A stretch of DNA of 62,109 nt from an uncultured Eubacteriales bacterium (GTDB taxonomy: Bacteria; Bacillota; Clostridia; Oscillospirales; Acutalibacteraceae): contig CAKSIU010000005.1 of NCBI GenBank assembly GCA_934463265.1, positions 1-62,109 of the forward strand, given 5' to 3'. Both the position numbers and the translations under genes were made by a program. Under the pieces are notes generated by a model, which saw only the letters and a program-made list of their open reading frames with translations, did not search any database and was not told the origin of the DNA. Below, piece after piece: positions 1 to 9,299 of this stretch (its first letter is position 1; every line of letters starts with the position of its first letter).

Positions 1-83
1 ATAAAAGGCCTCCTTTTTTGTGTATGATTTATTGTAGCATGTTGTTTATTTTTGTGTCTACTTTTTTAGTATAGCTCAAATGT

Positions 84-368
84 ATGGGTGGGTGTCCAAC
101 GACTTCCAATAAAGTTTCTTGCCAAAATTGCAAATATTCTTTGATAGAAACTTTAAAACAAAAATATGACTTATTGGTTAATTCTGATAGTGGTTTTAAT
201 AATCAAAATTTGGACATTGCTTTGGATACAAATAATGAAAGGGCTGCCGTACTATTTTTAGTCAAACCTATAAATGCTCATACAATAACAATGAGTACCG
301 AAACAGACTGCCCCAATTATAATTCTAGTTGTGGAACACCAAAACTTTGGTGGAATTTGCAATTGTGA
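84..368 (+). CDS. Hypothetical Cys-containing 94-aa protein
   Basis: I do not recognise this protein. It has a Cys-rich N-terminal stretch (CPTT, then SCQNC near residue 15) and a second Cys pair near the C-terminus (DCPNY, SSCGT), with no signal peptide or membrane segment. An in-frame stop at 72-74 lies just upstream, and I see no good ribosome-binding site before the ATG, so it may be a fragment of a decayed gene. The 230 bases that follow carry only a stop-riddled reading frame. It lies upstream of two broken radical-SAM genes; that it could be a peptide substrate of theirs is speculation. Confidence 0.35.
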   Translation: MGGCPTTSNKVSCQNCKYSLIETLKQKYDLLVNSDSGFNNQNLDIALDTNNERAAVLFLVKPINAHTITMSTETDCPNYNSSCGTPKLWWNLQL

Positions 369-596
369 CCTATATGATTACACTTAATAATTTAAATAAT
401 GGACGCTATTAATTGAACCAATATCAAATTCTATAGATCGTATCATGCTATACAAAGATTGTGTTTAGAGCTTTGTCTGAATGAAGATAATGTCAACCAA
501 AATAGTCTTTTTAAGATTTGATTTATAATTGTGTATGCACCTATAAATGTTGCTAGAAAAAATTAAAAATGAAATTTATATTATGGAGTGATTTTT

Positions 597-1672
597 ATGA
601 CTAAATATTTAGATTTTCACACAAAAGATAGGGCAATTAACCTAGCAATAGACAATGTTACTTATTGTGCTCAAATGGATGAAATTAAGGAAAAAGACTG
701 GCGCCTATTTCTAACATTTCCTGCCACTAAATGTTGTAATTTTAAATGTATGTATTGTGGGTTTGGCGGTGAAACTACAGCATCATCAAAAAATCTTGTA
801 AGTTTAGATATGATAAAAAAATACGTAGAAATAGCAAAAAACTTGGCATAACTAAAATTCGTGTTAGTGGAGGTGAACCTTTCCTTCACCCCGAAATCGA
901 TAAAATATTAAAATATCTCAGTGGTACTGCGCTATATGTTCTCGTAAATACTAACGGTTCTCTTATTACAAGAAATAAAAAAATTATTGATTCTATAAAT
1001 ACAAATGTAAAATTTGCTGTAAGTTTTGATACATTTAAAGATGACACTTTGAATAAAATCTCTAACGCTAAATGTCATAAAGATGTTGTAAATGGGATAG
1101 AGTATCTTAATTCCCATGGTAATCTATTAAGGCTTAACATGGTATACAACCAATTAAATAAAGATGAAGTTTACGAAATTATAAAATTTTGTCAAAAGTT
1201 GAACTGTGATTTAAAAATCTTAGATATTGTATCCGTTCCCGTTCCGTTTTCCGATAAGAGACAAAATTTTTATTGTGAAGTTAATTCTTTAGAAAAGGAA
1301 TTTACTGAAAAATGTGATGAAGTTTATTCACATGAATATAGTAGGGGATTTGGTACACCTTGTTTTAGATATCGCTTTGGAAATGTATTCGTTACTGTTA
1401 AAAACAGTAAAAAAGGAGCCCATTATGATGTGCTAGCAGAAGATGCAATTTGCAAAAAGTGTCAATGGTATCCTTGCCACGAAGGACTATACGATATATT
1501 TGCACTACCTGATGGTCGACTATGTTCATGTAGATGGACAGAGGAACAAAAATTTGATGACCCTGAGCAACAAATGGAATATATGATAAAAATTTTCCAA
1601 AGGTCACGTTTTGTACCTACTGGAGATAATAAAGATATGATATCCAGATTGGATTTAAAAAATAAGCTTTAG
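597..1672 (+). pseudogene. MoaA-like radical SAM protein, frameshifted
   Basis: The 5' part (597-851) encodes the radical-SAM CxxxCxxC motif (CNFKCMYC) that binds the 4Fe-4S cluster and SAM. After a frame change the protein continues with KIRVSGGEPFLHPEI, the glycine-rich SAM-binding segment typical of MoaA-type enzymes. It ends with a Cys-rich tail (CKKCQWYPC, then LCSC) that suggests an auxiliary cluster. The break is one missing base near 845: restoring one G in the TTGG of codons NLA reads NLGITKIRVSGG without interruption. The start is ATG 597 with GGAG 8 bases upstream. Total length is about 358 residues. The substrate is unknown. It is followed 19 bp later by another radical-SAM gene. 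A programmed frameshift or sequence error is the alternative to a true pseudogene. Confidence 0.85.
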
Positions 1673-1691
1673 CGGTTGAAAGGTTTTTATT

Positions 1692-3514
1692 ATGATTGAT
1701 CATGAAATGTTAAAGAATTTGCCTCTTATGGAAGAAAAACAGCAGCATGTCTTATTTAATTCTCTTATGAGTCAAATGAATAATGTAAGTGATAATGAAT
1801 TTCTTAGTTGTATGCAAGGACTTGGTATATATTGTATTAAGTTTATTTCGTTTAAAGAAATGCGACTTATAACTAAGCATCTTATTAAATACATTTTGAA
1901 CCAAGGTATTTATGTCAATCAAATAGTAGAACTTTGTGGTTTTTATATTAAATTCTTTGATAAATATTGCCAAAATCAATTGTTTAACGCAATAATGGAT
2001 ATTTCTGATAATTTAAAGCATAGCATAAAAGGCATTATTGCAGTTACGAAATTTTTTCGTGAATCTAGTAAAATTTTATCTGAAAAGCAGATGGAAAGTT
2101 GTTTGAATTTTTTAAAAATTCTAAATGACGAGGTCCCTTTATACTTATATGATACTATAGAATATACTATCGAAAATATAAAAAATAATTTCACTCCGAC
2201 AAAAGCTGACGTATTACTTTTGATCCCTGAATTTTTAACTGGAAGTTCTTTTTTACAACCGCCTATATGCATGATGCAATCAAAATCTGATTTAATCAAA
2301 AAAGGTCTAACTGTAGATTTATTCGATAATAGAGTATATCATTATTCTATAGAAGATCTTGTTAATAAGATAGGAAATAATTATAAATATATTGTTGTAA
2401 CCTCTTCTCCAATAGATCAATATCAGGCATATTTCGTTGATAAACGATTTGTTGTTTTTTCTAAAGTAGTTAATTCTATACAACGCTATTGCACTTATAG
2501 TAAGTTAATAGTATGCGGATCACATGGAACAGTAGATTACAAAATGCTTTTAAATGATATTTCTCCAGATATAATTTTACTTGGGAATTATGAGTCTAGA
2601 TTAAAATATTTAATTATAAATCTAGAAGATTGTGTAGACTTAAGCAATGTACATGGGATTATTTTTTTAAAAAATAACAAGTATGTGAAAAGTTGTGCAG
2701 AGCCACCTGAGGAAATTATGGATTTGAGAAACAGTTTCATTGATTATTCACTCATAAATTTAAATGATTACTATGGATATATCTATGTCAAAAATGTACA
2801 TGTTTTAAAGAAAAAATGGGCGATACTCCAAACCACCACAGGATGCCCTTATAATTGTATATTTTGCTATAACATTTATGGTAAAAAGGTAAAATATAAA
2901 AATATTGAAAATATAATTAAAGAGCTTAAGCAATTAGAAAAGCAGGGATGTAAAGAAATATTTTTTATTGATCAGACCTTTACCATAAATCAGGAGTACA
3001 CTAAAAAGTTATGTAAAAGTATGGTCGAAAATAATATAAAAATTAGTTGGCAATGTGAAACAAGGGTGGATTCAATAAAAAAAGTACTTTAGTGTTGATG
3101 AAACAAGCTGGTTGTGTAGCAATTTGGATAGGAATAGAGAGTTTTGATGATAGAGTATTATCAAAAAATAAAAAAGGATATACCAAAGCGCAGCTGATAA
3201 ATCTCCTTAATCTTTTAAAAGATAATGGTATTAGCTATTCTGCTTTTATTATGTTTGGAATGTATGGTGACAATTTGGAATCTCTAAACTTTACAATTGA
3301 TACGATAATAAAAAACCAAATTAAAACTTCTAAGAGTTTTATCCAGTGCATACCTCGCCCAGGAACTCAGCTGTATATGAAATTAAATAATTCTATTAGA
3401 AATAAAGTTAATCACTTTTGGCAGATAGATTCGTTGCAAAATAAATTTAATGATCGTTTAACTCAGAAAGATATAGATTCCGCACTAAGTAAATTAATAA
3501 ATTATACCCATTAA
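1692..3514 (+). pseudogene. B12-binding-type radical SAM protein, frameshifted
   Basis: This is a roughly 606-residue protein split by a one-base deletion. The first part (1692-3092) has a helical N-terminal region, a Rossmann-like segment starting ADVLLLIPEF that resembles a cobalamin-binding domain, and then GCPYNCIFC, the radical-SAM cluster motif. The second part (to 3514) continues with KQAGCVAIWIGIESFDD and a C-terminal TIM-barrel half (SAFIMFGMYGD). The lesion is in a run of seven A at about 3079-3085; eight A would join DSIKK to STLVLMKQAGC in frame. Cobalamin binding is inferred from fold order, since the usual DxHxxG motif is not obvious. It sits between the MoaA-like pseudogene and a NUDIX gene, possibly one former operon. 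Confidence 0.8.
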
Positions 3515-3535
3515 TAATAAAGAGAAGTGGTTTAA

Positions 3536-3967
3536 TTGAAATACGAAAAATCATATGGTGCACTTATTTTTAAGCAAATTGAAAATATACGTTATGTCTT
3601 GCTAATCAATTTTGATTATGAAAAATTGAATATAAGGGGGTTTCCAAAGGGACATATCAAGGATGGCGAAAATGAAAAACAAGCAGCATGTAGAGAGTTT
3701 AAAGAAGAGACGTTCATAGATATTGAAATAATCTCAGGATTTGAAGAATTTACAAAATTTAAGTTGATAGATAATTTTACCATACGTAACCGAATTGTCA
3801 AATATTTTATTGGAAAACCTTTATCAACAACCATAAAAGTCGAAGCAAATAAATTAAAAGATGTTAATTGGGTACAAATAGATAAGGCAAAAGAACTTGT
3901 AACATTTAACTGTGATAGAATTATTTTAGAAAAAGCTTATGATTTTTTGAATAGTGTCATTATATGA
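3536..3967 (+). CDS. NUDIX hydrolase
   Basis: A 143-aa single-domain NUDIX protein. The Nudix box is complete: G-H-I-K-D-G-E, seven residues, then REFKEE and TFI, supplying the glutamates that bind Mg2+ for cleavage of a nucleoside diphosphate linked to X. The start is TTG at 3536 behind AGAAGTGG. It lies 21 bp after the broken radical-SAM gene, and its TGA overlaps the ATG of a tiny membrane peptide (ATGA), so the two are probably translationally coupled. The substrate cannot be told from the sequence; Ap4A-type or damaged-nucleotide hydrolysis are both possible. Unlike its upstream neighbours it is intact. Confidence 0.85.
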   Translation: MKYEKSYGALIFKQIENIRYVLLINFDYEKLNIRGFPKGHIKDGENEKQAACREFKEETFIDIEIISGFEEFTKFKLIDNFTIRNRIVKYFIGKPLSTTIKVEANKLKDVNWVQIDKAKELVTFNCDRIILEKAYDFLNSVII

Positions 3968-4077
3968 GAACTCTCACTGTTTTATTGACTTTCGAGGTTA
4001 CCTTCTTAGCAATTACATTTGTAATTTTGTTAATTGCAATTATTATCAAAAAACTATATATTATTAAAAATAGTTAA
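3964..4077 (+). CDS. Small single-pass membrane peptide (37 aa)
   Basis: A short open frame overlaps the NUDIX stop codon through ATGA (3964-3967). It encodes 37 residues: a short polar start (MRTLTV), an acidic residue at position 11, about 20 hydrophobic residues (from FLAITFVILL to IAIII) and a basic tail (KKLYIIKNS). This is the layout of a small transmembrane protein with a cytoplasmic C-terminus. The overlap implies translation by reinitiation after the NUDIX gene. No family is recognised. Chance is possible at this length, but start overlap plus a clean transmembrane profile argues for a real gene. Confidence 0.5.
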   Translation: MRTLTVLLTFEVTFLAITFVILLIAIIIKKLYIIKNS

Positions 4078-4138
4078 AATTTTATATATTGCTATATAAT
4101 ATAGCCTTGCTGTTAATAATTTTCAGGAGGATAATTTA

Positions 4139-5484
4139 ATGGTGAAGTTTTTAATGTCAATTTTTAAGTTTAACTTCGGGGGGTTCGAGGAATGAGAATT
4201 CAAAAAATTGTTGCGTATGGGGATAATTTTCCTTCTTTTGATTGGGTTGTATTGGGCTATGAAGCCCCTTAAGGACTCTATATTTAAGCAATTGGCAGGT
4301 GTAGTTTATCAGCCTTACGCAAAAACAGTCTCTATTGTTGGTATGGTATTTTTTGTGGCTATTTATTCAAAAATCCTTGACTATTTCTAAAAATCAAAGT
4401 TGCTTTCGTTTTTGCCACCGCTTTTTTACGGAAGTATATTTCTGGCGTTTTCAGTATTTGTTTGGGCTTTTGACAACGGAAAAATAGCTCCGAGCATTTT
4501 CACGGTTATCTTGGGATATATATGGTACTTCGTCATAGAAAGTTTCGGTTCAATTAACATTGCATTATTTTGGGCTTTTGCTGCTGAAATTACTAAAGCA
4601 GAATCAGCAAATAGAGGTTTCCCGTTAATATATGCATTTGGGCAATTCGGCGCAATTATTTTGCCGTATGTTCTGATCACTTTTCCGATAGACTTAGGCA
4701 TAAAATCCAATGCGCTGTCTATAGCAATTATAGGCGCTTTATTGTTCTTATTTATACCTTTGGTAAATAATTTAATTAAAAAGACTCCTAAGGATTTAAT
4801 GGTTTCTGCCACAAAAGAAATCAATAACAAAGTAGACGACAAAAAAAGACCGGATTTATGGAAGGACTTAAATTATTGCTCAAACATAAGTATTTGTTAG
4901 GCATATTTGCCGCTAACTTCTTCTTTGAATTTATTGCTACAATTTTTGACTTTAACTTTAAATATGTCGCCGGCTCTACTTATTCAAATGTTGAATTTTC
5001 AAGGTATCTTGCCATCTATAGCTCCTGCGTAAACATAGTATCTCTTATAATTTTGTTAGCCGGTATCAGCAAGGTAACAAAACGTATAGGTATAGGTGCT
5101 GCACTTGCTTGTTTGCCTGTTTTCGTGAGCCTTGGAATTTTGGGATTCTTAACAATGAACAGTCTTTCATTCTTATTCTGCTTAATGGTGGCTTCCAAAG
5201 CAATTAACTACGCTATAAACGGTCCTGTTCTTAAGCAACTTTACATTCCAACAAGTAAAGACGCAAAATCCAAATCACAGGCATAGGCTGAAATCTTTGG
5301 TTCAATGCTGTCCAAACAAGCTGGTTCCACAATTAACATGCTTTACCAACCACTGGGTGCAGCTGCTTATCGTTTCTTAACCAGCGGTATAGGATTTGCC
5401 TTTGTTTCATGTTGGTTCTTTGTTGCTTTATTTCTCGGTAAAACTTACAAAAAAGCCGTTGATTCTGATATAATGGTTTGCTAA
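4139..5484 (+). pseudogene. TLC/NTT-family ATP/ADP translocase, degraded
   Basis: Joined reading frames give about 445 residues of a multi-pass nucleotide transporter of the Rickettsia/Chlamydia TLC (NTT) family: KPLKDSIFKQ in an early helix, WAFAAEITKAESA in the middle, and QLYIPTSKDAKSKSQA followed by EIFGSMLSKQAGS near the end. These are family hallmarks. The gene has a good start (ATG 4139, AGGAGG 8 bases upstream) but carries in-frame TGA at 4193, TAA at 4388 and TAG at 5284 (at a likely Trp between SQA and AEIFG). It also has a frameshift in the A7 run at 4841-4847, after which KTGFMEGLKLLL resumes. The intact protein would exchange host ATP for ADP or move nucleotides across the membrane. 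Confidence 0.9.
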
Positions 5485-5815
5485 GAGCTATTGTTAATTA
5501 AAGACATATGTTTTTTTTCAAATAGTAATTGTGCTATCCGCAAGTTATTGGTTTAAAAGTTTTTTCAAAGTATTTATATTACTAAATCTGAAATCGGACA
5601 ATTACACGAACTTTTACTTATATCAAGAACAAATAGTTACACATATAATTCGGACCGTTGTTGCAATTTCACTTACTGTTTTCAAATTAACATTTCACAA
5701 AATATTTTCCTTTTATTATAAAAGGGTTGCTCGACATTAACGCACACATCTTTTTCAAAAATTTTTAATTATTAATCTAAAACTAAAAAAAGCATTTAAA
5801 TGACTGTTTAATAAG
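5485..5815. other. Non-coding gap, nothing recognised
   Basis: This 331-bp AT-rich interval separates the translocase pseudogene from the convergent fic gene. A 69-codon open frame (5531-5740) has no ribosome-binding site and no recognisable product. No clear terminator hairpin was seen. Confidence 0.5.
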
Positions 5816-6880
5816 TCATTTTTCTGTATCTCTTATATAAGATGTATTTTTACCTGCACCAACTTTTATTATATATTCTTCTTGCAGTAAATTATGAAGT
5901 ACAACTTCTATTGTGGATATGCTGATGTCTGGGCACTGTTCTTTTATATCTTTTTTTGATAATTTTTTTAATGTATTATCAAATAATATTTTTATTCTTT
6001 CTGATTTAGATAATTGCTTATTCTGTAAATGTTCTACTCGGCTAGAAAAATCTTTATAAGCGCTCAAAATTATCTCTAAATTATACTTAACAAATGGCAA
6101 ATATGTGTTTTTAGATTCATGCCAACAGTCTGAACTTTCTCTTAGAGAAATATAATAAGATTCTTTCGTACTTTCTATTATCTTTTCTATGCTTACATAT
6201 TTACCAACAATATAACCACTTCTATATAGTAGAAGCAACGTAAGAAGCCGACTCATCCTCCCGTTTCCATCATTGAATGGATGAATACACAAAAAGTCCA
6301 GTATAAACATAGATATTAAAATCAATGGATCACATTCATTTTTACTCAAAGCTTCAAAAAGAGTTTTAGTCAATAATTCAAGTGCTACAGGTGTTTCAAA
6401 TGCTGGAACCGGACGAAACCTAATCAGCATATTACCTTTAGAATCAGTTTCAGCTATTACATTATCTGAGTTTTTAAAATTACCACCAATGTCAGAGGCT
6501 GAAAAACGGTACAAATCTCGATGCATTTGAAGAATTACATTTACTGATGGATTTATGAAATTATAATTTTCATGTATAATGTTTAGGACTTCTCTATACC
6601 CGGCAATTTCGCGCTCAGAACGATTACGAGGAGTAGTTTTGTCCATAACAATAGCCTCCAGTCTTTCGTCCGACATATATATCCCTTCAATCCTGTTTGA
6701 TGCACCTGTACTTTGTATCTTTGCAATTTCACACATGGAATCTAATATATCTGGCTTAGCTGCTATAAAAAGATCTTCTTTCCCTTTAAACTCATGTATT
6801 TTTGACACTAAATTCATTATGTCTATATTTAAAAGCTCTTTGGGGAAATTACTATAATTGAAATCTCTTATATTTAACAT
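5816..6880 (-). CDS. Fic family protein (AMPylator, class II)
   Basis: A 354-aa protein with the Fic active-site motif HPFNDGNGRMSR (His200 to Arg211), which transfers AMP (or another nucleotide moiety) onto target hydroxyl groups. An N-terminal Fic_N-like region carries SNRIEG (Ser61 to Gly66), matching the (S/T)xxxE(G/N) inhibitory helix of class II Fic proteins; Glu65 would block ATP gamma-phosphate placement until relieved. The last 70 residues look like a winged helix (KKDIKEQCPDIS, then a recognition-like helix), common in Fic-DOC-wHTH proteins. It is intact and single-gene, with its own promoter at 6914-6942. No separate antitoxin is seen, which fits in-cis inhibition. The cellular target is unknown. 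Confidence 0.92.
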   Translation of the reverse strand: MLNIRDFNYSNFPKELLNIDIMNLVSKIHEFKGKEDLFIAAKPDILDSMCEIAKIQSTGASNRIEGIYMSDERLEAIVMDKTTPRNRSEREIAGYREVLNIIHENYNFINPSVNVILQMHRDLYRFSASDIGGNFKNSDNVIAETDSKGNMLIRFRPVPAFETPVALELLTKTLFEALSKNECDPLILISMFILDFLCIHPFNDGNGRMSRLLTLLLLYRSGYIVGKYVSIEKIIESTKESYYISLRESSDCWHESKNTYLPFVKYNLEIILSAYKDFSSRVEHLQNKQLSKSERIKILFDNTLKKLSKKDIKEQCPDISISTIEVVLHNLLQEEYIIKVGAGKNTSYIRDTEK

Positions 6881-6913
6881 CCCTTTCTGCCCAATAGTTT
6901 TTATTAATGCATA

Positions 6914-6942
6914 ATTATAATATAATTTTGTGCAGAAGTCAA
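6914..6942 (-). promoter_or_regulatory. fic promoter with flanking TGCAGAA direct repeats
   Basis: On the minus strand: -35 TTGACT (6937-6942), 17-bp spacer, -10 TATAAT (6914-6919), about 33 bases upstream of the fic start. On the plus strand TGCAGAA occurs twice, 20 bp apart (6931-6937 and 6951-6957), one copy abutting the -35. These may be operator half-sites for the Fic C-terminal winged helix or another regulator. Confidence 0.7.
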
Positions 6943-7504
6943 CTCAATTATGCAGAATAAAATTTTAGTCTATTGACTAAAGCATAGTACTTGGAACTTC
7001 ATAACAAATATTATTTTTTTAATTTCAAAGAATATCGTTTCCCAACGAATGTTGGTTAATTAAAAAGGCTTTGTAAATATTTAAAGAGTGTACATACCAT
7101 TGGAAAGATTAAATTGTAAAAAATAAGAACAGATAAAATGCAATAAAATCATTAAAAAAATCGCATAAAATAAAGCATATAACAATATCTATTGTCGTCC
7201 AAACCTAGGAACTCATTTCAATAGGGTATGCTTTAATACTCTTTTTATTATTCTTACATTAAAGCCAGCAAAAACAACGATTAAAGCTGAGTCTTTAGGC
7301 AAACTACAATGTGAACATCGATACTTGCTAAACCCCTGTTACTAGTTTTTTCGTTAATAGGTATACCACTTAAGATTTTGCTCTTTTTATACTTTAATAA
7401 AAATGGCCTGCCACCTTAATTAAAGGTTCCAAGCCATCTTTGTTTTTATACTACTAGCTTTATACCTTCCTGAACTATTTTTCCAAAACCTTTTTCCATT
7501 AATA

Positions 7505-7624
7505 TTACAATGTCATCCTGCGCATAATTGCCTCTCTATGTAACAATTCAAAGTATAAACATCTAGCAAACACTGGCATATTTAGAAAACTTTCAGTGTC
7601 AATAAGCTTCATCCTTATTTTCAT
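7505..7624 (-). pseudogene. Remnant of phage replisome organizer N-terminus
   Basis: ATG at 7624 has GGGAG about 5 bases upstream and reads MKIRMKLIDTESFLNMPVFA then RCLYFELL. This resembles the first 25 residues of phage replisome-organizer/DnaD-like initiation proteins (pattern MPxSxxxLYxxL). It then loses the expected downstream sequence and stops after 39 codons. I infer a small prophage fragment; there are no other phage genes beside it. Confidence 0.4.
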
Positions 7625-8084
7625 CAAACTCCCTTTTTCTTTAGATTGCATAATGATTTGCCAAATTAAAAATTTTTGGCATATATTCCTGGTTTTACCT
7701 CCTTTCTATTATTAGTATAATTTAAAAATTTTCCAACACCAATTTATTTTTTACATTATATCATTTCAAAATTCCGTGTTTCATATCTAAACTCTTTTTG
7801 TTCCATAAGTCAAGTAATTTCAAAATAAAAATCAGCTCACAGCACAGATTTTTACCGTACTATAAGCCGATTTTATAATTTTTATTAATTTAACCTTGTG
7901 AAAGTATGCACACACCTGTGAAGATTTTTTCAAAAAAATGCACACCCCTAAATGAAAAGTCAATAAAATATAGTGGTATTTTCAAAAAACACAGCCTTAA
8001 AAACAGCTCTACAAGCCAAGAAAGCTCAGTATTGCTAGGCTTACCTTTGTATCAAAACTTAAGTGATTAGACATTTTTATTTTT

Positions 8085-8119
8085 ACGCAGTTTTTTATGC
8101 TAAAACTGCGTATTTTTTT
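8085..8119 (+). terminator. Intrinsic terminator hairpin
   Basis: Inverted repeat ACGCAGTTTT (8085-8094) / AAAACTGCGT (8102-8111) followed by a T-rich tract. No coding gene immediately upstream is recognised, so it may be a relic of the decayed region. Confidence 0.6.
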
Positions 8120-8243
8120 ATTCTATTTTTATAAAAAATTTTTATTATATTTATTTTATAGAATTATAACAATTTGTATTTAGTATCCTAATTTTTTAGC
8201 TATGAATTAAAATTTTTAAAATGTTATTTTTATATGCAAAAAA

Positions 8244-8274
8244 AAATTCCTGGCATAAATAATGCTAGGAATTT
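8244..8274. terminator. Bidirectional terminator hairpin
   Basis: Inverted repeat AAATTCCTGGCAT (8244-8256) / ATGCTAGGAATTT (8262-8274), one G-T pair, 5-base loop, with A-rich and T-rich flanks. It could end minus-strand transcripts from the exported-protein genes to the right. Confidence 0.65.
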
Positions 8275-8379
8275 TTTGAATTAGTTATAATTACTTGATC
8301 ATTTTTACTAATTAATAAAATTATGTCATAAATCATTGTTGAGTGAAAATTTATTGTCTGCGTAAAAAAAGTTTTAATG

Positions 8380-8535
8380 TTAATACAAAGATTTAAGATT
8401 TTCACTCAAAGTTTTAGTATTTTCAGTGATGTCGGTAATTTGTTTGTTTATACTTTTAAAAGTTTCTCTCAACATCTCTATATCTTCATGAAGAATTTCT
8501 ATTTCTCTGTTATGATACTTTATAAAATACGACAA
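8380..8535 (-). CDS. Possible small coiled-coil protein or gene fragment
   Basis: A 51-codon minus-strand frame from TTG 8535 encodes a hydrophilic heptad-like peptide (REIEILHEDIEML, INKQITDITENTKTL) resembling the tail of phage XhlA-like or other coiled-coil proteins. The start is weak (AGGA 11 bases upstream) and a stop lies directly before it, so this may be the 3' end of a decayed gene. Confidence 0.25.
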   Translation of the reverse strand: MSYFIKYHNREIEILHEDIEMLRETFKSINKQITDITENTKTLSENLKSLY

Positions 8536-8652
8536 TTACTCGTTAGTCCTATTATTTCAACATACAACAAATTTAAAATCAATGTAATGCCAAAATTTTT
8601 TTACATGATAGACACCGCATTAAAGCCAATATTAAAATTTTGCCTACACAAA

Positions 8653-9261
8653 TTAGTCTGTAATATGAGTATCAATGCACCTTCCATTAAGAAAGTCTTC
8701 TTCTGTAGGTTTAGGAGCAGATATTCCATGCAAAGTTCCATTTATTCTGTTGATTTCTGTGTTTATTTGTGTACATAATCGGCTAAAAGTCGCTATCCTT
8801 TCAGGAGAAACTTCGACTCCGCTACCGTTAATAAAAGATAAAATAAGTTCAGCGATAGGGTCAGCCATATTATTTAAAGTGCGAATTCTTTCAGCGATAT
8901 TAAGAAGTTGTGGTTGGCCGTCCAGAATATAAGCGTGATAGCCATTTTCGTCCCTAGAGTTAATTGCAAAGGTTCTAGTATAATACCTTATAAGTTCATC
9001 AAAAGGTTGGTCTACCAATGTTCGGTACTGCGCTGCTAATTGTGCAATTGCCGGAGGCAAAGGTGCTGGGGTAGGTGTGGGAGTAGGTTCATTATTTTCA
9101 AGGTTTCTCAAAAAAGAAAAGAAATCATTAGGATTCATGTTTTGGTGAAAAGAAGCGCCATTTGGAAAAAAGAAAAAAGACTCCATAGAAGCGGAAACAG
9201 GAACAGAATTGACTAACAATCCAGCTGACAATAATGTAGATAAAATAATTTTTTTTGACAT
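8653..9261 (-). CDS. Exported protein with PT-rich linker
   Basis: A 202-aa protein of unknown function. Residues 1-25 form a signal peptide (MSKK, a hydrophobic stretch, cleavage near VSASM). A PTPTPTPAPLPP linker follows near residue 60, then a mostly helical domain (about 70-190) containing GYHAYILDGQPQ, and the tail EEDFLNGRCIDTHITD. Signal sequence, upstream motif (AAGTGAGGTATATTTA) and the tail words EEDF and IDTH are shared with the neighbour at 9300-9656, so the two are probable paralogs. It is secreted or surface-associated; no sorting motif or lipobox is seen. Confidence 0.7.
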   Translation of the reverse strand: MSKKIILSTLLSAGLLVNSVPVSASMESFFFFPNGASFHQNMNPNDFFSFLRNLENNEPTPTPTPAPLPPAIAQLAAQYRTLVDQPFDELIRYYTRTFAINSRDENGYHAYILDGQPQLLNIAERIRTLNNMADPIAELILSFINGSGVEVSPERIATFSRLCTQINTEINRINGTLHGISAPKPTEEDFLNGRCIDTHITD

Positions 9262-9299
9262 TTAAATATACCTCACTTAAAAAATTAATAATAAACTAT

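Larger units (their letters stand above)
6960..8379. other. 1.4-kb decayed non-coding region
   Basis: No intact gene lies here. Two short minus-strand traces look like remnants: a frame at 7213-7338 with a CxxC (YRCSHC) and KDSALIVVFAGFNVRIIKR, possibly the C-terminus of a transposase (not certain), and a phage-type gene start at 7505-7624. The rest is AT-rich with frequent stops on both strands and two terminator hairpins near its right end. Confidence 0.5.

Noticed and set aside
1..20. AAAAGG/CCTTTT hairpin at the left edge, possible terminator
   Set aside because: The stem is short, the loop is three bases, and the upstream sequence is outside the window, so it cannot be assessed.
5531..5740. 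69-codon plus-strand frame after the translocase pseudogene
   Set aside because: No ribosome-binding site, no recognisable family, and AT-rich composition compatible with chance.
8377..8778. 133-codon plus-strand frame
   Set aside because: It overlaps the start-to-stop region of a better supported minus-strand exported protein and has no ribosome-binding site.
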